Positions 1 through 6,178 of a stretch of DNA of 9,431 bases are shown here, piece after piece; positions within the stretch are counted from its first letter, which is position 1; every line of letters begins with the position of its first letter. This DNA is from Acidobacteriota bacterium (GTDB lineage: Bacteria; Actinomycetota; Actinomycetes; Actinomycetales; Micrococcaceae). Below the pieces are notes generated by a model that searched no databases, was not told the DNA's origin, and saw only the letters and a program-made list of their open reading frames with translations. The DNA lies in assembly GCA_019352125.1 (NCBI GenBank), contig JABBNV010000091.1:1-9431 (forward strand), written 5' to 3'. The translations under genes and the position numbers were made by a program.

Positions 1-7
1 ATTTATC

Positions 8-101
8 TGAGGCACCGAAACCATTTCGCGGGGAAATTGACATGAGGCACCACGGATCAGATGAAGTGAACAGCAGTGCCAAGTGAAGTGATCAGTGCAC
101 T
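8..101. repeat. Short direct and inverted repeats upstream of pgm
   Basis: A 9-bp direct repeat TGAGGCACC occurs at 8-16 and 43-51, exactly 35 bp apart. A second pair follows: GAAGTGA plus CAGTGC at 63-79 (with ACAG between the parts) and at 85-98 (with T between them). AGTGCACT at 94-101 is a perfect 8-bp palindrome. No convincing coding sequence is seen in positions 1-94. The repeats look like a control region for pgm or for a gene to the left, but no regulator is identified. Confidence 0.45.
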
Positions 102-116
102 TAAGCCCCGTAGTCT
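37..116 (+). promoter_or_regulatory. Candidate pgm promoter elements
   Basis: TAGTCT at 111-116 fits the actinobacterial -10 pattern TANNNT and is identical to the -10 candidates of three other genes in this window. Transcription would start near 123, leaving a leader of about 8 nt before the ATG at 131. A perfect TTGACA is present at 37-42, but it is too far upstream to pair with this -10, and no good -10 lies 16-18 bp after it. Whether it belongs to a second promoter is unknown. Confidence 0.35.
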
Positions 117-130
117 GGCATGCTGGTGGC

Positions 131-1789
131 ATGGCTAGCCGCGCGGGCACTGTTGCCCAATCCCAGGACCTTGTAGATCTCACCCAGTTGTTGGACGCCT
201 ATTACGATCAGCAACCGGATCCCACCAATGCGGATCAGCGGGTTGCCTTTGGCACCAGCGGTCACCGCGGTTCCAGCCTCAAAACGTCCTTCAATGAGGC
301 ACACATTCTGGCCATCACCCAGGCCATTGTGGAATACCGCTCCGGCCAGGGCATTACCGGCCCGTTGTTCCTTGGTAAGGACACTCACGCCCTGAGCGAG
401 CCAGCCCAAAACTCCGCTCTGGAGGTGCTGGCAGCCAACGGCGTCACAGTGCTGGTGGACGCTCGCCACGGCTACACCCCCACACCGGCTCTCAGCCACG
501 CAATTCTCACCTACAACCGAGCCGGGCACACTGATCAGGCCGATGGAATTGTGGTGACCCCCTCCCACAACCCGCCCGGCGACGGCGGCTTCAAGTACAA
601 CCCGCCGCACGGTGGCCCCGCGGATTCCGATGCCACCGGATGGATTGCGAACCGCGCGAACGAGCTGCTGGAGAACAAGCTCGACGGCGTTCGGCGGGTC
701 CCGCTGGCCACCGCGCTCAATGCTGACACCACGGACAAGTTCGATTTCCTTTCCAGCTACGTGGATGACCTGCCCAATGTGTTGGATCTGGGTGCCATTC
801 GCAACGCCGGCGTGCGCATTGGTGCTGACCCCATGGGCGGTGCCTCGGTGGACTATTGGGGTGAGATCGGCGAGCGCCACCAGCTGGAGCTCACCGTAGT
901 GAACCCCACCATCGACCCGCAATGGGCATTCATGACTCTGGATTGGGATGAGAAGATCCGTATGGATTGCTCCTCCCCCTATGCCATGGCTTCGTTGATC
1001 AACACGCTCAAGCCCGGTGCGGATGGCAGCGTGCCTTTTGATATCGCCACAGGTAACGACGCCGACGCGGATAGGCATGGCATTGTCACTCCAGACGGCG
1101 GCCTGATGAACCCGAACCACTATCTGGCCGTCGCTATCCAGTACCTGTACACCCACCGCACGCAGTGGCCAGCTGGAGCGTCCGTGGGCAAGACACTGGT
1201 TTCCTCCTCCATGATCGATCGCGTGGCGGAATCTCTGGGACGCAAACTCGTCGAGGTCCCGGTGGGCTTCAAGTGGTTTGTCCCCGGTTTGTTGTCCGGC
1301 GAGGGGGTTTTTGGCGGAGAAGAGTCAGCTGGCGCTTCGTTCGTCAAGAAGGACGGCTCCGTCTGGACCACGGATAAGGACGGCTTGCTCCTGGCCCTGT
1401 TGGCCTCCGAAATCACAGCAGTCACGGGCAAGACTCCCTCCCAGCACTATGGTGAACTGACCGCGGAGTTTGGGACGCCGTCGTACGCTCGCATCGATGC
1501 CGCCGCCACGCGCGAACAAAAGGCGGCCCTGGGCAAACTCTCCGCCAAGGACGTCTCGGCCACCTCTCTGGCCGGGGACCCCATCACCGCCAAACTCACC
1601 GAGGCTCCTGGCAACGGTGCTGCGATCGGCGGCCTCAAGGTCACCACGGATAACGCATGGTTTGCCGCCCGGCCATCCGGCACGGAGGACGTGTACAAGA
1701 TCTACGCCGAGTCCTTCAAGGGCCCGGATCACCTCAAGGAAGTCCAGGCCGAGGCGAAGGCGCTGGTGGACGGCATCATCTCCGCCTAA
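131..1789 (+). CDS. pgm: Phosphoglucomutase, alpha-D-glucose-specific
   Basis: The enzyme interconverts alpha-D-glucose-1-phosphate and glucose-6-phosphate in the cytoplasm, linking glycolysis to glycogen, trehalose and cell-wall sugar nucleotide synthesis. The product is 552 aa, close to E. coli Pgm (546 aa), so it looks full length. All four hallmark loops of the alpha-D-phosphohexomutase superfamily are visible. The phosphoserine loop TPSHNP has Ser145. The Mg-binding loop GNDADADR has Asp310, Asp312 and Asp314. The sugar-recognition loop GGEES is at 395-399. The phosphate-binding loop RPSGTE is at 514-519. The frame extends upstream to a GTG at 95, but ATG 131 is preferred because MASRAGTVAQ matches, from memory, the N-terminus of actinobacterial orthologues. 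The Shine-Dalgarno is weak (GGTGG at 125-129), consistent with a very short leader. The gene ends 32 bp from the convergent CDF gene and is monocistronic. Function is very likely; the exact start is less sure. Confidence 0.96.
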   Translation: MASRAGTVAQSQDLVDLTQLLDAYYDQQPDPTNADQRVAFGTSGHRGSSLKTSFNEAHILAITQAIVEYRSGQGITGPLFLGKDTHALSEPAQNSALEVLAANGVTVLVDARHGYTPTPALSHAILTYNRAGHTDQADGIVVTPSHNPPGDGGFKYNPPHGGPADSDATGWIANRANELLENKLDGVRRVPLATALNADTTDKFDFLSSYVDDLPNVLDLGAIRNAGVRIGADPMGGASVDYWGEIGERHQLELTVVNPTIDPQWAFMTLDWDEKIRMDCSSPYAMASLINTLKPGADGSVPFDIATGNDADADRHGIVTPDGGLMNPNHYLAVAIQYLYTHRTQWPAGASVGKTLVSSSMIDRVAESLGRKLVEVPVGFKWFVPGLLSGEGVFGGEESAGASFVKKDGSVWTTDKDGLLLALLASEITAVTGKTPSQHYGELTAEFGTPSYARIDAAATREQKAALGKLSAKDVSATSLAGDPITAKLTEAPGNGAAIGGLKVTTDNAWFAARPSGTEDVYKIYAESFKGPDHLKEVQAEAKALVDGIISA

Positions 1790-1821
1790 GCCGAGTATGC
1801 CTGGACGAGCCGCCGGCTAGC

Positions 1822-2763
1822 TCAGGAGTGCGCGCCAGCTTCGTGGCGTGTGTGCGCGGGCGGCTCAAACTGGAAGGTGCTGTGCTCCACGCTGATTTCA
1901 AAATGCTTGGCCACGCATTGCTGTAGCGAGTCCAACATCTTGGGGGCGTGGCCGTCGTGAAAGCTCTCCTCGTCCAGCACCACATGGGCGGTGAGCACGG
2001 GCAGGCCGGTGGCAATCTGGGACGCGTGCAAATCATGCACCGCTTGCACGTGGTCCAGCGCCAGAATGTGCTCGCGCACAGCGGCTAGATCCAAACCGGC
2101 CGGTGTGGATTCAAGTAGCACATTCAGCGTTTCGATCAGCAGCTTGACGGTGCGCGGCAGAATCAAAGCACCAATACCCATGGCGACGACGGCGTCCGCT
2201 TGCAACCAGCCAGTGGCACCAATGATTAGGGCGGCAGCGATCACAGCCACGGAACCCAGAGCGTCATTGAGCACCTCAAGAAAGGCGGCCCGGAGGTTGA
2301 AGTTGGAGCTTCGTCCACCGGCCAGAATCAGCAGTGAGATGACGTTGCCCACCAGACCTATGACGCCAAAAACAGCCATCTCACCTGCGGCGATGGGCGT
2401 AGGTGCGAATAGCCGCTCAATGCCCTGCACCAGCACCACCAGGCCCACAGCAAGCAGCACCGCCGCCTGCGCCGTGGCGGCCAGCACCTCCGCTCGGGCA
2501 AAGCCCCACGTCCGCTTGTTCGACGCCGGCCGCGCCGTGAGCCGGGCGGCAACGAGGGCCATCGCCAGGCCCGCCGCATCGGTCAACACATGTGCGGAAT
2601 CGAAGAGTAGCGCCAGGGATCCGGTAATCCACGAACCAATGAGCTGGGCAACAAAGACCAGCCCCGTGACAGTCAGAGCCAGAGCCAGCCTGCCCTGCTG
2701 TGCCCCCACCCCAGGGGAGTGTCCACCCCCTCCGTGGGAGTGCCCGTGCGAGTGTTCTGTCAT
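1822..2763 (-). CDS. Cation diffusion facilitator family metal exporter (ZitB/CzcD-like)
   Basis: This is a 313-aa inner-membrane antiporter of the CDF family, expected to export Zn2+ or another divalent metal in exchange for protons. The N-terminus is His-rich (HSHGHSHGGGGHS), as in ZitB, and the C-terminal tail also carries several His. Six membrane segments can be traced between about residues 25 and 205, followed by a cytoplasmic metal-binding domain with VHDLH near residue 245. The helix-2 metal site is H58-VLT-D62, the zinc-type HxxxD. The helix-5 partner reads E163-VLN-D167, so Glu stands where ZitB has His. The start is ambiguous: a GTG at 2769 would add two residues. ATG 2763 is preferred because a TAGAAT box ends 7 nt before it and there is no Shine-Dalgarno, suggesting a leaderless mRNA. 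It is divergent from the uracil permease and no metalloregulator gene lies nearby. The family is certain; the substrate is not. Confidence 0.93.
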   Translation of the reverse strand: MTEHSHGHSHGGGGHSPGVGAQQGRLALALTVTGLVFVAQLIGSWITGSLALLFDSAHVLTDAAGLAMALVAARLTARPASNKRTWGFARAEVLAATAQAAVLLAVGLVVLVQGIERLFAPTPIAAGEMAVFGVIGLVGNVISLLILAGGRSSNFNLRAAFLEVLNDALGSVAVIAAALIIGATGWLQADAVVAMGIGALILPRTVKLLIETLNVLLESTPAGLDLAAVREHILALDHVQAVHDLHASQIATGLPVLTAHVVLDEESFHDGHAPKMLDSLQQCVAKHFEISVEHSTFQFEPPAHTRHEAGAHS

Positions 2764-2770
2764 AGACACG

Positions 2771-2776
2771 ATTCTA
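2771..2776 (-). promoter_or_regulatory. Candidate -10 box of the CDF gene
   Basis: The minus strand reads TAGAAT, followed by 7 nt and then ATG 2763. Transcription would begin at or next to the start codon. No recognisable -35 is seen. The -35 position for a 17-bp spacer (2794-2799) coincides with the -10 of the divergent permease promoter. Confidence 0.45.
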
Positions 2777-2793
2777 CAGGCCCGTATACCCGC

Positions 2794-2828
2794 TATTCTT
2801 AGCTGGCGAAGAGTCAGTTACAAAGGAG
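2794..2828 (+). promoter_or_regulatory. Candidate promoter and ribosome binding site of the uracil permease
   Basis: TATTCT at 2794-2799 is a plausible -10, giving a start near 2806 and a leader of about 29 nt. AAAGGAG at 2822-2828, 6 nt before ATG 2835, is a strong Shine-Dalgarno. It is one of only two strong ones in the window and firmly sets the start. No typical -35 is seen. Confidence 0.5.
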
Positions 2829-2834
2829 ATCTCC

Positions 2835-4109
2835 ATGAGCTTGCGGCCCGTCACCTGGACCCTGCATGGCAACGGCAAAACTATTGCCCCCGGTGAAGTT
2901 GTTGCCCCGGATGAGCGGCTCAGCTGGCCGCGCACTATCGGCATCGGCATGCAGCATGTGGTGGCCATGTTTGGGGCCACCTTCCTGGTTCCGATTCTGA
3001 CGCACATGCCGCCGTCCACCACGCTGTTCTTCTCCGGTGTGGGAACCATCCTGTTCCTGCTGCTGACAGCTGGCCGAGTGCCCAGCTACCTGGGCTCCAG
3101 CTTCGCGTTCATTGCCCCCATTGCAGCATCCCAATCGCACTACGGCGTGGCCGGTGCGCTGGGCGGCGTCGTGATGGCCGGTGTGGTGCTGGCTCTGATC
3201 GGTGGATTGGTGCAGGCGTTTGGCGCAGGCTGGATCAACCGACTGATGCCACCCGCTGTCACCGGAACCATCGTGGCGCTGATTGGGCTGAATCTGGCCC
3301 CCGCGGCCAAAGCGAACTTCACAGCGGCACCAGTCACTGCCTTGATCACACTGGTAGTGATCATCCTGGTGAGCGTACTGTTCAAGGGCATTCTGGGCCG
3401 ACTGTCTATTTTGGTGGGCGTGGTGGTGGGCTACCTGGTGGCCATAGCCCGCGGCGAAGTGGATTTCACGGGAATCGATCATGCGGCGTGGATTGGCCTG
3501 CCAGCCTTTGCCCTGCCGTCCTTCAACGTGGGTGTAATTGGCCTCTTTGTACCGGTTGTGCTGGTGCTAGTGGCGGAGAACATAGGCCATGTGAAGTCAG
3601 TGGCTCAGATGACCGGCCGCAACCTTGATTCCGTGGCTGGCAGGGCTCTGCTGGCGGATGGTTTGGCCACCACGCTGGCGGGATTTGGCGGCGGCTCCGG
3701 AACCACCACGTATGCGGAGAACATCGGCGTCATGGCTGCCACTCGTGTGTACTCCACTGCTGCTTATTGGGTAGCAGCCGCCACCGCGCTGCTGCTCAGC
3801 TTCTCCCCCAAGTTTGGCGCAGCGATTGCCACGGTTCCCGCGGGTGTTCTGGGCGGCGCAGCCACCATGCTCTACGGCATGATCGGCATCCTAGGTGTGC
3901 GCATCTGGGTGGAAAACAAGGTGAACTTCGCCAACCCCGTCAACCTGACCACGGCCGCCGTAGCCCTCATCATTGGCATTGCTGATTACACCTGGACCAT
4001 CGGCAACCTGGTGTTTGCCGGCATCGCGCTGGGCACCGCGGCCGCGCTGGTGATTTTCCACGGTATGAGCGCCCTCGCCAAGTGGCGAGGCACCGCCGTC
4101 GCGCATTAA
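2835..4109 (+). CDS. uraA: Uracil permease, NCS2 / nucleobase-ascorbate transporter family
   Basis: This is a proton-coupled importer of uracil (possibly also xanthine) in the cytoplasmic membrane, serving pyrimidine salvage. The 424-aa product is similar in length to E. coli UraA (429 aa) and hydrophobic throughout, consistent with 14 membrane segments. UraA landmarks are visible in order: QHV with His41; YLGSSFAFI at 85-93; VAENIGH with Glu248 and His252 (UraA Glu241 and His245); and TTYAENIGVMA with Glu295 (UraA Glu290). MAATRVYST at 300-308 is almost identical to the UraA sequence. The loop before TTYAEN reads GGGSGT where UraA has FGSTPN; I recall this variant from actinobacterial homologues. 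The start is fixed by a good Shine-Dalgarno. The gene is alone: no upp or pyr gene lies in the window. It ends 19 bp from the convergent hydroxylase gene. Family very likely; uracil as main substrate likely. Confidence 0.94.
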   Translation: MSLRPVTWTLHGNGKTIAPGEVVAPDERLSWPRTIGIGMQHVVAMFGATFLVPILTHMPPSTTLFFSGVGTILFLLLTAGRVPSYLGSSFAFIAPIAASQSHYGVAGALGGVVMAGVVLALIGGLVQAFGAGWINRLMPPAVTGTIVALIGLNLAPAAKANFTAAPVTALITLVVIILVSVLFKGILGRLSILVGVVVGYLVAIARGEVDFTGIDHAAWIGLPAFALPSFNVGVIGLFVPVVLVLVAENIGHVKSVAQMTGRNLDSVAGRALLADGLATTLAGFGGGSGTTTYAENIGVMAATRVYSTAAYWVAAATALLLSFSPKFGAAIATVPAGVLGGAATMLYGMIGILGVRIWVENKVNFANPVNLTTAAVALIIGIADYTWTIGNLVFAGIALGTAAALVIFHGMSALAKWRGTAVAH

Positions 4110-4128
4110 GCCTTTTGCCGGACGGCAG

Positions 4129-6030
4129 TTACTGGGGCAACAGGGCACCTGCGAAGAACTTGGCCAGCTCGGCCGTGGCCGTCAGCGGCAGCACATTAGC
4201 CACGTACTGATCCGGCCGCACCACCACCACTACGCCGCCACGGTCCAGACCCCGCTCCGTGAAGATGTCCGTGGCTCCCGCTGCGTAAACCTTCTCGTAG
4301 TCCACCAGGCCAAATGGCCCGGTGCGCGGCAGGAATACGCGGGGAACCTGGCCCAGTTCCACCTCCGTGTAGTCCTCCTGATAGATCACCTTGACGTCGA
4401 AAACCGCGTCCGCATCCGCACCTTGTGGGGTGAAGCGGGCCAGCGGGGATTCTGCTCCCGAGATCCACTCAGCCCACTGGTTGAGCAGCGAAACGCCCGC
4501 GTCGGCAGCACCCGCGTCGGTGGGGGCTTGAGAATCTGCGAAGGCGTAGATCCGCCAGCGGCCGTCCGCGCGGTGATGGTGCCCCAGCTGCACGTCATTG
4601 GCGTCGCACACCCGCACCACCGGCGCGGACTTGAAGCGCTTACCCACCGGAAACCCCGTAGCCAGCTGCTGATGGGTGGCAGGAGCAATCACCATGGACG
4701 GCTGGTACTCGGTCATGAAGCCAGCGGGGAACTCGAACGTCCGCACATAGAAGTCTTCCAGCTCCGTGGGGTCCGCCATATCCTCCGGCCTCGTGGCCAT
4801 CAGCGTAGACCACTGCTTGTCAAAGTCGATCAGGTTCTTGGCAATCACCTGCCGCTCCGCAGAATAGGTTGCCAACAGGCTCTCCGGGCTCCAGCCGCTG
4901 AGCACATGCCCGAGTTTCCACGCCAGGTTGAAGCCATCTTGCATGGAAACGTTCATCCCCTGTCCGGCCTTTGCACTGTGCGTGTGGCAGGCATCGCCGG
5001 TAATAAACACCCGCGGGAGGCGACTGCCCACCTCAGCTATGGGGACGTCGTCGAACCTGTCTGTCAGGCGATGCCCCACCTCGTAGACGCTGTGCCACGC
5101 TACGGACTTCACATCCAGCGTGTACGGGTGCAGGATCTGATTGGCCTTCGCGATGATCTGCTCAATGGACGTGTTGCGAACGTTGTGCTGATCCTCTGCG
5201 GAGACAACGCCCAGGTCAATGTACATCCGGAACAGGGAACCGCCCTCGCGGGGGATCAGCAAAATGTTGCCGCCGTCGCCGGACTGAATGGCACATTTGA
5301 GCCGAATGTCCGGAAAATCCGTGATCGCCAGAATGTCCATAACACCCCACGCATGGTTGGCCGCCTCGCCCGCCATCACAGCATTGATGGAGCTGCGCAC
5401 GGCACTGCGAGCGCCGTCGGCCCCCACCACGTACTTGGCTTTCACCACCCGTTCCTGGCCCTGCAACTCACCTGCCGTGTACCGCAGGCGCACCGTGACG
5501 GGGAATTCACCGCTGCCCACCTGAAGACCCACAAATTCGTAGCCGTAATCCGGCGTGATGCGGGCGGGCGAGTGTGCGGCAAACTCGGCAAAATAGTCCA
5601 GCACGCGCGCCTGGTTGACTATCAGATGCGGAAACTCGCTAATGCCCGACGGGTCATCGATGGCCCGCGCCGCACGGGCAATGTTGTGCGGGGCAGCGGG
5701 ATCCGGCTTCCAGAACACGGTCTGCGTGATCCGGTAGGCCTCCGCCGTGATCCGCTCAGCAAAGCCAAACGCCTGAAAAGTCTCCACGCTGCGGGACTGA
5801 ATCCCGTCCGCCTGACCGATAGCCAACCTGCCCGGGCGGCGCTCGATCAGCCGAGTCACCACACCCGGGAATTGTGCCAAGGACGCGGCAGTGATCATCC
5901 CTGCCGGGCCGGAACCAACAATCAGCACATCCATGGTGTCCGGAAGCTCCTGCGGCCGGTCGATACCACTGCCCGCCGCGTCCTGAATGCGCGGGTCACC
6001 TGACACATAACCGTGGTGGTGAAATTGCAC
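4129..6030 (-). CDS. mobA: FAD-dependent aromatic hydroxylase, probable 3-hydroxybenzoate 4-monooxygenase
   Basis: This is a 633-aa class A flavoprotein hydroxylase that would use NAD(P)H and O2 to convert 3-hydroxybenzoate to protocatechuate. From the N-terminus it shows the FAD Rossmann motif G39-SGPA-G44, the DG motif D205-G206 in VVGADGARS, and the GD motif G345-D346 in RVFITGDACHTHSAKAGQGMN-type context. A C-terminal thioredoxin-like domain runs from about 450 onward, as in phenol 2-monooxygenase. Similarity to Comamonas testosteroni MobA (639 aa), judged from memory, runs end to end. It includes MQFH at the N-terminus, QADGI, FWKPDP, SEFPH, WGVMD and VVRPDQYVA. The MobA substrate residues Asp75, His135, Lys247 and Tyr271, as I recall them, correspond here to Asp75, His135, Lys245 and Tyr270. 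The GTG start is supported by AAGGAGG 5 nt upstream and by the MQFH match. No ring-cleavage or transport gene lies beside it. Phenol 2-monooxygenase is the main alternative name. Confidence 0.88.
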   Translation of the reverse strand: MQFHHHGYVSGDPRIQDAAGSGIDRPQELPDTMDVLIVGSGPAGMITAASLAQFPGVVTRLIERRPGRLAIGQADGIQSRSVETFQAFGFAERITAEAYRITQTVFWKPDPAAPHNIARAARAIDDPSGISEFPHLIVNQARVLDYFAEFAAHSPARITPDYGYEFVGLQVGSGEFPVTVRLRYTAGELQGQERVVKAKYVVGADGARSAVRSSINAVMAGEAANHAWGVMDILAITDFPDIRLKCAIQSGDGGNILLIPREGGSLFRMYIDLGVVSAEDQHNVRNTSIEQIIAKANQILHPYTLDVKSVAWHSVYEVGHRLTDRFDDVPIAEVGSRLPRVFITGDACHTHSAKAGQGMNVSMQDGFNLAWKLGHVLSGWSPESLLATYSAERQVIAKNLIDFDKQWSTLMATRPEDMADPTELEDFYVRTFEFPAGFMTEYQPSMVIAPATHQQLATGFPVGKRFKSAPVVRVCDANDVQLGHHHRADGRWRIYAFADSQAPTDAGAADAGVSLLNQWAEWISGAESPLARFTPQGADADAVFDVKVIYQEDYTEVELGQVPRVFLPRTGPFGLVDYEKVYAAGATDIFTERGLDRGGVVVVVRPDQYVANVLPLTATAELAKFFAGALLPQ

Positions 6031-6031
6031 G

Positions 6032-6047
6032 GGAACCTCCTTGTTCC
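6032..6047 (-). promoter_or_regulatory. Shine-Dalgarno of the hydroxylase, held in a small hairpin
   Basis: On the minus strand GGAAC (6047-6043) and GUUCC (6036-6032) pair perfectly, leaving AAGGAG as the 6-nt loop, just before the GTG at 6030. The AAGGAGG is the clearest ribosome binding site on the minus strand of this window. The stem is only 5 bp, so stability is modest. A role in translation control is inference. Confidence 0.4.
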
Positions 6048-6050
6048 AAC

Positions 6051-6097
6051 CTGAACCGCCTCTGAACCGCTTTCAAACCGCCGACGGCGGCCGGTTC
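6051..6097 (-). repeat. Leader repeats and nested stem-loop before the hydroxylase gene
   Basis: The plus-strand core AACCGC occurs at 6054-6059, 6065-6070 and 6076-6081, exactly 11 bp apart. The first two are extended as CTGAACCGC. CCGCC-GAC-GGCGG at 6078-6090 is a perfect 5-bp stem with a 3-nt loop. It is enclosed by GAACCG (6064-6069) facing CGGTTC (6092-6097), a perfect 6-bp outer stem. The elements lie between the proposed transcription start (about 6106) and the ribosome binding site. Confidence 0.45.
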
Positions 6098-6112
6098 CAC
6101 GGGCGCATCCTT

Positions 6113-6142
6113 AGACTAGGTGCACGTCACCTGAGGTGCAAA
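6113..6142 (-). promoter_or_regulatory. mobA: Candidate promoter of the hydroxylase gene
   Basis: On the minus strand TTGCAC (6142-6137) and TAGTCT (6118-6113) are separated by 18 bp, a plausible -35/-10 pair. Transcription would start near 6106 and give a leader of about 75 nt, unlike the leaderless neighbours. The spacer is largely occupied by a 20-bp palindrome. Confidence 0.5.
6121..6140. promoter_or_regulatory. 20-bp palindrome, candidate repressor operator
   Basis: TGCACGTCACCTGAGGTGCA is an inverted repeat in which 8 of 10 positions per half-site match, giving the symmetric form TGCACnTCAnnTGAnGTGCA. It overlaps the proposed -35 and fills most of the spacer toward the -10 of the hydroxylase promoter, where a bound protein would block RNA polymerase. 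AGGTGCA also recurs as a direct repeat at 6118-6124 and 6134-6140. No regulator gene is present in the window, so the binding protein is unknown. Confidence 0.5.
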
Positions 6143-6178
6143 ACGCGTGGCCGGGCGGGGTTCGGTGCTGGCGGTCCA

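Noticed and set aside
95..130. Upstream GTG extension of pgm by 12 residues
   Set aside because: The added residues do not match the conserved N-terminus, and the candidate -10 at 111-116 would lie inside the coding region.
101..1156. 351-codon open frame on the minus strand within pgm
   Set aside because: The opposite strand encodes Pgm with all catalytic motifs. The antisense translation resembles no family and reflects high-GC codon bias.
1800..1821. AGCC-GCC-GGCT hairpin between the pgm and CDF ends, as a terminator
   Set aside because: The stem is 4 bp with no T-run on either side. It is too weak to call.
1991..2896. 301-codon open frame on the plus strand across the CDF gene
   Set aside because: It overlaps the CDF gene antisense and runs over the permease ribosome binding site and start. 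No domain is visible.
2814..3482. 222-codon Gln/His-rich frame on the minus strand within the uracil permease
   Set aside because: It is the antisense of hydrophobic codons, which produces Gln/His-rich shadows. No ribosome binding site or family match is seen.
4116..4127. TGCCG-GA-CGGCA inverted repeat between the permease and hydroxylase ends, as a terminator
   Set aside because: The stem is only 5 bp with a 2-nt loop (or 4 bp with 4 nt), and neither strand has a U-rich tract after it. The 19-bp convergent gap leaves no room for a better one.
4423..6003. 526-codon open frame on the plus strand opposite the hydroxylase gene
   Set aside because: It is fully antisense to a well-supported gene, has no recognisable domain, and is His/Arg-rich in the way typical of GC-rich shadow frames.
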